Shown here piece by piece: positions 23,497 through 33,148 of a stretch of DNA of 64,000 bases. This stretch comes from Prostheceraeus crozeri. Lineage: Eukaryota > Platyhelminthes > Polycladida > Euryleptidae. A model generated the notes under the pieces. That model was not told where the DNA came from, made no database searches, and saw only the letters and a list, made by a program, of their open reading frames with translations. Within the stretch, counting starts at the first letter, position 1, and every line of letters begins with the position of its first letter. The stretch spans positions 124,001 through 188,000 of the forward strand of contig CAJQUW010003017.1 in assembly GCA_907163375.1 (NCBI GenBank), in the 5' to 3' direction. Both the position numbers and the translations under genes were made by a program.

Positions 23497-24060
23497 TTAG
23501 TGTTGCTTAGCATCGTTCGAGATGTTGGGGGCAACCCCTTGCGCTGCCCCCGCTGCTCCGTTTAAAGGGACCGCAGCGCGATTCGGACAGTTGGTTTGGA
23601 TATGTCCTCTTTGATCACACCGAAAGCACAAAACCCGACAATCCTTCTTTAAATGGCCAATTCGATTGCATCCCAAACAGCGTCTACGTTGCACCACATT
23701 CGGATGATCCAACGATTGTGATGGATGCACTTGACTCCTATTCACACTCACACCAGCCGCAGCACAGATGGGCAATTCTGTCTTAGAAGGCCAAATCTTC
23801 TTCGATGCGCTCAAAACGTCAGCATAATTTACCTCGTTTCCAACTTGCATCTTTACTTGGTCTCTCACATTCTGAGGCAGGGAATCAAGCAGCAACAACC
23901 CGCAAATATAGTCCGTTGGATTCGAGCAAGTCCCTGGATTTCCACTTGCAACCGTGACCATCTTCCTGATTTTCTCTCCCACCACATCCAGTGAATCCCC
24001 GACCACTGCCTTAGTGCCACAAGCGATATTCCATGCATCAACGCGACGCAGACCGAAAGA
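23497..24060 (-). pseudogene. gag: Ty3/Gypsy-like gag, C-terminal part
   Basis: This nucleocapsid part would bind the element's RNA. Two CCHC zinc knuckles stand near the C-terminus (CLGCNRIGHLKKDC and CFRCDQRGHIQTNC). Before them is a helical capsid-like stretch (GEKIRKMVTV, LLLDSLPQNVRDQVK). The frame stays open upstream to about 24060, where it meets a TGA. The N-terminal half of gag is missing and replaced by sequence linked to the Tigger insertion. Confidence 0.82.
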
Positions 24061-24320
24061 ATTTCATGCTGTTATTAGAAACAGACGCAAAACAGTTAGC
24101 CCATACGTAAATCACACTGTAAATTAACTGTAAATTACATTTACGTGTTATAAACTGAAAATCACGGAAAATCATGCTCAACTTACTGACCATCGTTCCG
24201 TGTACCATAAAGTAGAAGTAGGTAGGGCCTACGGTATCGGTACATGTTGGCGAAGGAAAAAATCTGATGTATCATATGACATTTGTATGTACTATGTGAT
24301 CAGACAGACCAAAAGTGAAT

Positions 24321-25831
24321 TCAGTTTCTCTTCTTGAAGAATTCGGTTACTTTTGACTGCTTGAGTGACAGCTTCTTGATCGAAGCATCTATCAATTTAT
24401 TTTCGATCTGTCTGGCATAGTCAACGAATACAGAGTCCGAATCAAGGCACTGTAGAAGATGTTGTATTCTGCGTATCATTAGAGTACCCTCCACAATAGT
24501 AGGTGGAGGTTCGATTGTTGGCTCATCATCATCATCAACATCCTCAGGATCATCTGCAGGAATCAAGCTCACCTCTATTTCATCCGTCTTGATGATCTCT
24601 CGGCAATTGATTTCCTCATCCGTATTGACGTAGTCGTCGAAGTTGAAGTCTGCTGGAATAATTCCTTCGTTGATCATGCAACTCCAGATATTTCGATGAT
24701 CCACCTCATGACTTTCACCATCAGGCAACAATTCGATGTCCCTTGGAGGATGAAATCCAACTTTCTTGAAACAATTTTGAATAGTCACTTCAGACACATT
24801 GTTCCATGCTTGTTTCAATATGTCCATGGATAACTTTATGTCAACCGAAAAGTCCAGTTTGTTTTCGAATGCGAATAAACGCCTCTTCGCAAGATCGTGA
24901 CGATAATGGGCTTTGAGACATCTGATCACACCAGCATCCAAGGGCTGTGTTTTCGAAGTTGTGTTCGGTGGCAGATAAACAAGTCTGACGTTTTGTAAGT
25001 TCGGGACGACCGGATGAGCAGTACAATTGTCCAACACCAATGCGACTTTCCTGTTCTGTTTGGCCATCGTTTGATCCAGTTTTCTCAGGTATTTCTCGAA
25101 GATCTCACTGGTCATCCAGGCTTTCTTGTTGTTTTCATATTGTAGTGGAGGCTTCTGAAGACCTTTGAAGCACCTTGGATTTGCGCTTTTCCCAATCACC
25201 AACAATGGGAAACGCTCCCCAGTCATGCTTGCAGTGATTTCACGGTAACTCTTTCCTTCGATAGACGGCCGCCAACACACTTCTCTTCTTTAAAAACATG
25301 CGTTCTATCAGGCAGACATCGATAGAAGAGACCAGTTTCATCACAATTCAGAATGTTTTCTGCAGCATAATCCTTCAGTAGGAGAGGTAGACGGTTGTTT
25401 AGCCAATCCGATGCTCCTTGTAGATCAGCCGATTGTCCTTCACCGTGAAGTTTCTTCGCGACGATGCCGTTTCGTTTCTTCCATCTATTGATCCAGTTGA
25501 TGTCAAGATTCTCGAAGTCAGGATATTGCAAATTTTCGGCATATTTTCTTGCCTTGGTGAGCAACATCTCACCGGAGATTGGTATGTTCTGTTCGCGAGC
25601 CAAGTGAAAGAATTTTGTCAATGGTTCGTCCACTTGATCAAAGTTATGAGCCTTGAACCGTTTCGCATCGGTCGGTCCACCTTCTTCAAATTTCGAGACA
25701 ATATTCTCTGCTTTCTTAATGTACCCTGCGATCGTACTTCTAGGAATACCTTTCAACTTCGCTATGTCCGTTTGCTTCATTCCACCCTGGTGTAGTTTCA
25801 CGATTTCATATTTGAGTTTAAGAGTACTCAT
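24321..25831 (-). pseudogene. Tigger/jerky-like DDE transposase, one frameshift
   Basis: The chosen start is the ATG at 25831, before the PSQ-type HTH (LKLKYEIVKLHQGGM, TDIAKLKGIPRSTIAGYIKK). Next comes the CENP-B-type HTH (about residues 65-130, with INRWKKRNGI). The DDE core follows: Asp in LNCDETGLFYR, Asp in LVLDNCTAHP and Asp in KTQPLDAGVI, with 30 residues between the last two. The frame shifts by one base near 25230-25280, between KERVTV and the ASMTGERFPLL block. The C-terminus is acidic (DPEDVDDDDE) and ends VTEFFKKRN. The triad is kept, so only the shift disables it. Confidence 0.9.
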
Positions 25832-25911
25832 TGTTGTTGTTAAAAAGGAGTAGACTAGCGTAAAAAAGAAGATGCACGTGTAGGTCGATGACAGCCGATT
25901 GATAGTGATGA

Positions 25912-26135
25912 CCAACAGATAATGATCGAGTTAGCGATCAAGTAGGAAATTATAAGATCAGGTGCTCTAAGGAAAGAACTCAATTAAGCCTATGTTTGAT
26001 GCCTTCGCAAATGACACAAACAGATAATGAGCGAGTTAATTAACGATAAGTAGAAAATTATAAGATGAAGTGCTCTAAGGAAAAATTCAATTAAACCTAT
26101 GTTTGCTGTCTTCGCAATTGACACCTTTAACCACA
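25912..26135 (-). repeat. Imperfect ~110-bp tandem duplication
   Basis: AACAGATAATGATCGAGTTA...CAATTAAGCCTATGTTTG...CGCAAATGACAC at about 25914-26020 is repeated with about 15% differences at 26022-26130. A third partial copy of CTATGTTTACTGTCTTCGCAATTGA follows near 26141. It lies upstream of the Tigger transposase. Confidence 0.75.
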
Positions 26136-26490
26136 TACGCTATGTTTACTGTCTTCGCAATTGATACCTTTCACCTTCCCTGAACAATGGACAAATGTAA
26201 ACAAACTTAGTCGTCGATCCGATCGCCGCAGGTTACTACGGGACGGAATTTACTTTTGATGCCAATTATGAATTACATCACAATGGAATGATGAGACCAG
26301 ATAAGCGAATGAATGCCCGATTAATTACCGAATTTCATGTTGAGTTAGGCAAATTGTTGACTTACGCGAAGACGAGATACACAAATTTTCTTGTGTGTGA
26401 TAGATAGGATTTTTGGCGGGACTTGAACAAAATGACGATTTAAGCGAATAGTCGAGTTATGCGATGTCGAGTTATCCAATTCCTACTGTA

Positions 26491-26890
26491 CCTGCGTTCA
26501 GAACACCTTTACAACCGTTGTACAAAAAAATTCACCTTTACCTGACCAGAGATCTAACCTTCGATACCACATTAGCTGATTACCGCAAAACTGAAACTAG
26601 AGTCTTAACGACTGACCAAGTATAAAATTCAAACTAGTCGAAAAGTGAAAGCAGATCTCTGTTACAATGATAACTCAATCACGTTATGAAATATCTTAGG
26701 TAAACATACAACTTACCATGAAATCGCAAGCGAACACGCTTATAGTATATCTAGGTTAAGTCGAAGACAAAGATATAGCTATGGCAAATCGCGCCTTAGC
26801 GAGCGACAATTTATACTCAGCGCAGAGTCCATTAAATTTATGAAATATGAATTTAAACAAAACTCAAAATATCCCAACTCTTCTACACTC
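26491..26890 (-). repeat. 5' LTR
   Basis: 400 bp, one base different from 20021-20420. Its inner edge is joined directly to a Tigger terminal repeat (TA at 26489-26490). Confidence 0.92.
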
Positions 26891-27140
26891 AGTTATAAAG
26901 AAAAAGTGATTGTGGGAATATTGTGCAAAATAGAGCCACAGTGAGCGAAGAGGAAGTATAGAGAGATTATTTTAAACTTGCTAACACTACGAAATCAACA
27001 ATGTAAAGCCATCAGACAAAAAATTGTTGAGCTATCAGACAATTGCCTCTCTGTAATTCTTTCATTCTATTCCATTCCGCGGATGGAGGACCAGGCTCAT
27101 CTTTTTCTTTTGAAAACTACACCTCACACAGGGTGGCGAC

Positions 27141-27235
27141 CATGTACTTATTGTGCTTATCTTGTACTTATTTCGGCACATGGTACTTATTTGTACTTAA
27201 TTGTACTTACTTTTGGTGTATTGTACTTATTATAA
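27141..27235 (+). repeat. Subterminal GTACTTAT repeat array
   Basis: GTACTTAT/GTACTTAA or one-base variants occur about seven times in 95 bp inside the left end. Two more lie at 35136-35170 inside the right end. Such arrays serve as transposase-binding sites in other hAT elements. Confidence 0.65.
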
Positions 27236-27828
27236 TTTGATGATGAGTTAAGTATGGTATTTTGCTTACTACTTAACATAAACGTAAAAAACAGCCGAAA
27301 GTCGGCAGGTGAAATGCTTGCATTGGTTGTGATTATGGACAATTTTATGTATCAGAATTTTGTTACCAAATAATTTTTTTGGTATAGTTAGTTGTGAAAC
27401 TTGAACTGAATTATTTGTCAGTCAAACATTTAAAATATGGCATCAATTATCAAAACATACGTCCTCTCGGCTGCGCTACGAACTCGGTTGCAGTCCAGAC
27501 TTTTCTTACCAAGTCCAGACTGCAACCACCAAATCCGAGTCCAATACGCAACTGATGACTAAAAACATGCGCAGACGGCTTCGTATACGTACGTGTACGT
27601 ATTTTACGTCCAAATACTCTCATGCTATCATCAGGAGGCATCTCGCAAAACCTATACTACACGTCTTCCTCTGATATGCCCACTGAACGTGAATTATTAT
27701 AATCAGATTTGATATCAGATATATTTCTCTTCAGATTTGATACACATCTTTTCCACTGACTACAGTCGATCAAATAACCAACATATCGTGCTTGTCACTG
27801 TCGTCTAGTCTCCGCGTTGGATGCTGTA

Positions 27829-29257
27829 CAGCTGCCGCCAAAAGTCTCTTGACCAGTAAAAAAAGCCTATTTTTGTCGTCAATCATTATATTTTGAAACA
27901 ACAAAGTTACAAGCTAAAACTATTGTTCCAAAGTTATTTTTACATAGAAAAGACGGTAAAAAAACTCAAAAAAGTCAGTATTTGGAGTGGCTACCTCGGT
28001 TTTTAAAAGTACAGCTTCGATTCTGCGTGGCATACTTTCCGCCAGTTTTTTGCAAATAATTGCGTTGATGTCCGTGCACCAAACTTGCTTGACACAGTTC
28101 TTGAGGTCTTCCAGGCTTGTGGGTTTGCGCTCGGCAACTTTGTTTTTCATAATGTACCATAGGATTTCGATGGGGTTAAGGTCCGGGCTATTGCCAGGCC
28201 ACGGACCAAGGACTTCAATGTGTTCATCGCACATCCATTTTTTGACAGATTTCGCTTGACGACAAGGAGCTCCGTCATGCATAAACACATGTGTCTGTCG
28301 CACCTGCATCATTGGTTGAAGACGATCTTTCAGCATATCCAGATAGTTGCTCGCCCTCATGGTGGTCCCAGGAGGCAGAAAGTACAAACTTCCTCTTCCA
28401 CTGCCAGAAAAGCTGCCCCAAATCTTGACCTGAGGAGAATGCTTGAGTGTTGGGATGATGTACCGCTGATCAAAGCAGCGATTGGGTGGTCTTAGAACCT
28501 TCCTGGATCCTCGATTGGCGAACTATTGGATGACGGTCTCATGGCTGAAGAGAACATTAGACCACATTTCAGGTGTCCAATCCTTGAATTTGTGGCAGAA
28601 GGCGAGTCGATCTCTAATGTTCTTGGCTGACAGGTTCGGCTTCCTGGCAGGTCTGTAGACTTTCAATTGGAATTCTTCAGTGAGTCGTCGTTGTACTGTG
28701 CGAATTGATACGACTTGCGGCAAACCGACCTTGATTTCATCTGCCGAGAGCAATGGATTCGATAAACAGGTCCGCCGGATACACCTATCCGTGGTAGGTG
28801 ATGTCACGCGAGGTCTTCCGCTTCGTGTCCGCGATACAAATCCGCCCGTCTCCAAAAATCTCTTGATAGTGAAGTTAAAGCGCTGCTTGGACACTCCAAC
28901 TTGCCTCCCCACTTCTGCTTGGCTCATGCCAGACTGCCAGAGAGCTATAATTTGCACTCGCTTTGTCTGTAGAATCTCCATTGTCCGATAGCGTAACAGA
29001 CAGATAATACCAGCCATACCAGCAAATCTGCTTTCATACGGCTTGCTTGCTGAAACGTATTCACCTGACTATTGAAGTAAAGAAGTCAGATAACTTACGC
29101 TCATTCGTCATATTCGGGTTCCACGATACAAGATTCGACCATTAGATGTAGATTAAACATGAAGAAATGAACATAAAACATGTATTCGTGAGCAATTACA
29201 AAAGTAGTGAAATAATGCATAAAATAGCAGAAGTCAAGAGACTTTTGGCGGCAGCAG
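27829..29257 (-). mobile_element. Tc1-like transposon, DD35E type
   Basis: The ends are CAGCTGCCGCCAAAAGTCTC at 27829 and GAGACTTTTGGCGGCAGCAG at 29257, flanked by TA at 27827-27828 and 29258-29259. The length is 1429 bp, with one transposase gene on the minus strand. It lies in the 5' part of the larger hAT element. Confidence 0.92.
27920..29017 (-). pseudogene. Tc1-like transposase, stop codon and lost catalytic Asp
   Basis: Two helix-turn-helix units open the protein (GMSQAEVGRQVGVSKQRFN; the AT-hook-like GRPRV; then LPQVVSIRTVQRRL). The DDE domain starts at KDWTPEMWSNVLFSHE, where family members have FSDE: the first catalytic Asp is now His (GAT to CAT). A TAG follows three codons later at about 28523, and the same frame then continues with FANRGSRK to the second Asp in FMHDGAPC and the Glu in SPDLNPIEILW, 35 residues apart. 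The frame is otherwise intact, so decay is recent or limited. The start could be 29017 or the Met at 28981. Confidence 0.9.
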
Positions 29258-29263
29258 TATATC

Positions 29264-29480
29264 TTCTACTATTCGCCAGGAGCAGAAAGGCAGAATTCGC
29301 AGAGGAGCAGAAATTTCAGCGATAACCTGATACCTCCTGCTTGAAGACTATCAGAACCATGTGGATTTCCAGTTGCTGCTGCTTTCATCTGGAACGGTCT
29401 ACCAGCAGTCCTGAAACTCAACCTCCTCAGCTTCAGTGAGAAGAGTTGCGGGTGAACTCTTGCACTGTGCAATCTCCAAT
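29264..29480 (+). repeat. Possible LINE 3' coding remnant
   Basis: One plus-strand frame reads FPVAAAFIWNGLPAVLKLN, which resembles the (V)AAxxWNxLPxxL segment near the C-terminus of many LINE reverse transcriptases. The fragment is short and stops are frequent. Confidence 0.3.
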
Positions 29481-29689
29481 CCAATGCATTGATGTTTTAC
29501 TCACCTTCACCTCCCAAGGATGCCGTACATCTACTACTGTCATGTTATCTGATAACTTTCTACGAAAGAATATACAAATGTTTTAGAAGTCCTTCGACGT
29601 ATCAGATGTTATTGCAATCATGCAACAAACTTCGCTGGTTATTTTCTGGTGATGACTGTGAATATCACTTGAATTTCAACTGACGTTAT

Positions 29690-31810
29690 GATGATTTGAA
29701 ATATGCTGACTGAAGTTCTTCATCACTAATTATGTTATACAACCGTGTCTGTAACACTGAACGTGGCATTATTCATTTTGATGAATATATAATTTATGTA
29801 ACGATGCCTTTTCATTTACGTTTGTTCACATCAGTTGTCGTTGAAAATGCAACATCTAGCTAATATATAATGTTATGTTGGTATACTCTTTGATGATCAA
29901 CATTCAATGCGTGTTCTCAAACGAGAGTAAATAAACTCGCGTAAATAACTACGCTATGTACATACATTGTGTGATATACTTCTTGTAATTATCATGTTTC
30001 CTCATAAATGATAATACATGAAATCTGCTAAATGAGATTTTCTATTGATTTTCATTTGCACAAAACAATTTTTTGATGTTCGAGAAATTCAATTGACCAC
30101 GGAGATATGGATTTCATGGCTACTAGAAAATTCCACACAAGGAGGATTTAGCTGAGCAAGTTGCGACTAATTGTCGGTATGTTGCATTGTTATTGTTCCA
30201 TGTATTGTTGATATGTTTTTCTATTAATTTGATGCTCCGTATGTATGTACACGTATTGTATTGCAATTATAGTATGCATATTTGTGGGAATGAGATCCAA
30301 TTACGACGATGTACATCCCCTAACAACCGGTCATTTGAGATAAGATCTTTGATGTTTAGGGCAATATACACGTAAATTTAGGTTGCAGAACGAATCCGGT
30401 ACATTTTGCCTAGTGGAATATTGGGGACTGTGCTAGTGAAATCAGATTATGTTCTTATAGAAATCAAGAGCATGCATACTAATCAGTAACATGTCATTCT
30501 GTATCGTACAAGCCGGCTACATGTAAGGCAATGGAAAATAAGTAATTCAACAGTAGCCTATATTGAGGACACCATTGAAATGATATAAGGGTATAAAAAG
30601 ATATTCAATGTAAAAATAGTGTAATCATATCTCTAGCACAATTTGAAATAATAAATAAAAGCTTAAAAAATTTGCATATTTTTTGGTGTTGGCAAACTGT
30701 CCGGATTCCTGTAGAACACCCTATTTATCTTATCATTTGTTGTAGCCTTTGAAGGTCACTTACACTATGATGCCAGACAAGGATTTACCAAGAACGTATA
30801 TACTACATTATCTTCATTTGTGAGGAAGAAATTTCTGGATTTGAAATATGTCACAGAGCACTATTTCCTTGCCTTGCCCTTCCAATAGGGAAAATAATAT
30901 TTCATTGAAAAACTGATTTTAGAGACTCATACGTATATTACTCATAGGCTATTCAACACCTTTCAAGTTCAAATCCGGAAAAAGTAGATTCAACAAAAGA
31001 CAAAATAAGGGCTTGGAATTCATAGATATTCTCGTCTGTTTGTGTAATATACGGGAGAGAAATGATTCTAGCGGTATGCAAATATGCAGCATACATGGAT
31101 GTATCACGAATATAATATTCCGAGAGCCACCGACGATTTTCCCCTAAATTTGCGTACGATGATCTTCATAGCATGGATTTGTAGATCTTGAAACGTTGAT
31201 TAGAAAAATCGAATTCTCAAGTTCCACAGCCAGTCGCTTTCAGTTAAAGGGAACGTTGAGAGTATTCACTCTTCGGAATTCTTTGGACAAAATTCATCTT
31301 CAAAATCGACCGATTTTTGAAAATGTTTATGTTTTCAAAATATTTTCGTGATTAGCTCAAGTTATTTTTTTCCATTTAGTTATAAAATTATCTTGAGTAA
31401 GTTATAATAAAATAGCTTCTCTTGAATAAGTTGTAATTGAAAGAATCTGTATGCATATGATAATGAACCAGTGAACTACCAAATAATGTTAACTTGATGT
31501 AAGGCGCAAGAACACATTGTCGTGTCTGCGCAATAAATATTTTGAATATGCTATTATCTGAACGCAAATTCATTTAATATCAGATTAAATATAATAAATA
31601 TAAACATTTCACTCACTAGTCCGCAAATACCCTAATCGCCCAATTACCGTTTATCGCTATAGCGTGTCAATAATCGTCCAATGATTCGGTACACCCCCTT
31701 ATTAGTATGGATGATGACTGGTTGCATATAATTCTGATTATTGCATTCTACTGTATATTGTCATGGAATGAATATTGAATTACAGGACCTGAAGTTGTAT
31801 TTACTTTCTC
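29690..31810. other. Non-coding interior of hAT element
   Basis: AT-rich sequence between the Tc1 insertion and the transposase exon. No gene or repeat could be supported; it may contain the 5' UTR or introns of the hAT gene. Confidence 0.4.
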
Positions 31811-32259
31811 TCTTCAGATACCAGAAAATTCCAGGACAGCAGAAATCTTTCAATTTATTTCAAGCTAAATGGAAGGACGATGCGAGATTTTGTTTAACTC
31901 TCAATAATGGTGAAATCTTTCCTTGGATTCAGTCCGGCAAAGGTGCAAGGGAAGCCATCTGCGTTCTATGTTCAACATCGATTAATGTTGCCAACATGGG
32001 TTCATCTGCCCTGATGGCTCATTCTAAGACTAAAAACACAAAGAACTTGCTGATTCGAAGGTGAAGAGCATTCCCTTGTTAACGATAAAGCCTGAAAATA
32101 AGGAGCTTCAACAACAGGAAACAGAGAAACCGAAAGAGGACCGCATCAAAGAGGCGACGAGGACAATTTCTTTTCCACTCACAAACTCGGTTGCTGCTCA
32201 TCGGGCTGAGATATTGTGGGTTGCGAGGAGGATCATGGCTGGAAACTCGAAGAGATCTA

Positions 32260-33148
32260 CGAGGGGTGATTGAAAAGTTCGCGGCCCGATATAGAAAAAA
32301 GCATATTTCGCATACGATACATATTTATTTTTCGACATAATCGCCCCTACAATCAACACACTAAGCCCAACGGTGCTGCAATGCGCGGATCCCTTGCTCA
32401 TAGAAGTGTGAGTCTTTGTAGTCCAGATACTCCTCAACGGCCTCCATGACGTCACTGTTGGATGCGAAGTGCTGACCACTGAGCTCCAATTTCATTTTTG
32501 AGAAGAGATGAAAGTCCGATGGTGCCAGATCAGGAGAATAGGGTGGATGGGAAATGATGTCAAACCCACAACCTTGGATGGCAGACATGGCGGTAGCGGA
32601 GGTGTGAGCAGTCGTGGCACCCATCGAGCGGAGACTTTGTTCATGCCAAGTTCATGATGGATGATGTTATGGACACGCTCTTGTGAAATCTTCAGTTCGA
32701 AGGCAATCTTTCGCTCGGTTGTACGGCGATCATCAAGAATAATCTTTTGAACATGATCGATCACATCTTCTGTGCTCACTGTCACTGGTCTTCCACAACG
32801 GGGATCATCTTCCTTGCTTGAATTCTGAAGCCCACTTCTTGACTGTGGTGTAGGACGGAGCTTTCTCACCAAGTGTTCCAACCATATCATCATGACTCTC
32901 CTTTGGTGTGAGTCCTTTCAAGCCGAGATAACGAATGACAGCTCGATTTGAAACGTGATCCATCTTACGCAACACTTATCTGACTAACTGACTGATAGTT
33001 AAGTAGCTGTGGTTTACCAACAGTTCACCGGATCGACTGATCACTCGTCATGCGCCGTCAGCACATTCCATTGTATCAATCCACATGTGCATAATGACCT
33101 GGCTTTAAGATTTCTATGTCAGGCCGCGAACTTATCAATCACCCCTCG
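32260..33148 (-). mobile_element. Internally deleted mariner element
   Basis: The terminal repeats CGAGGGGTGATTGAAAAGTT at 32260 and AACTTATCAATCACCCCTCG at 33148 are flanked by TA (32258-32259, 33149-33150). The length is 889 bp, short of the roughly 1.3 kb of intact mariners. The insertion separates the hAT transposase codons for ...NSKRST and ISGSGDLF. Confidence 0.93.
32361..32963 (-). pseudogene. mariner (DD34D) transposase, deletion derivative
   Basis: The start ATG at 32963 gives MDHVSNRAVIRYL and LTPKESHDDM. A frameshift follows near 32880 (after KAPSYTTVKKW). The HTH region continues with DPRCGRPVTV, TTERKIAFELKIS and SARWVP. There the sequence jumps to the end of the second catalytic block (TAHTSATA), so the first two catalytic Asp residues are gone. 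The third is present in HPPYSPDLAPSDFHLF, followed by the normal C-terminus. The copy cannot encode an active enzyme but keeps both termini. Confidence 0.9.

Larger units (their letters stand above)
24070..26488 (-). mobile_element. Tigger/pogo-type DNA transposon
   Basis: The right end, on the minus strand, begins CAGTAGGAATTGGATAACTC at 26488, preceded by TA, as in pogo/Tigger elements. Repeated TCGAGTTA/GCGATGTCGAGTTA words lie just inside. The matching left inverted repeat was not found between the transposase stop and gag, so the left border (about 24070) is only a guess and that end is probably deleted. Confidence 0.7.
20021..26890 (-). mobile_element. Ty3/Gypsy-like LTR retrotransposon
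   Basis: Two 400-bp LTRs (20021-20420 and 26491-26890) differ at one base. Between them on the minus strand lie gag and pol in the order gag-PR-RT-RH-IN, which is Ty3/Gypsy order. A G-rich tract (ATCACGGGGG, plus strand 20421-20430) adjoins the 3' LTR as polypurine tract. No matching target duplication is seen. A Tigger transposon lies between the 5' LTR and gag, and the gag N-terminus and primer site are missing. Confidence 0.9.

Noticed and set aside
24070-24320. Search for a left Tigger terminal repeat (TA-CAGTAGGAATTGG)
   Set aside because: No matching sequence found; AACTGTAAATTA words are too weak to call.
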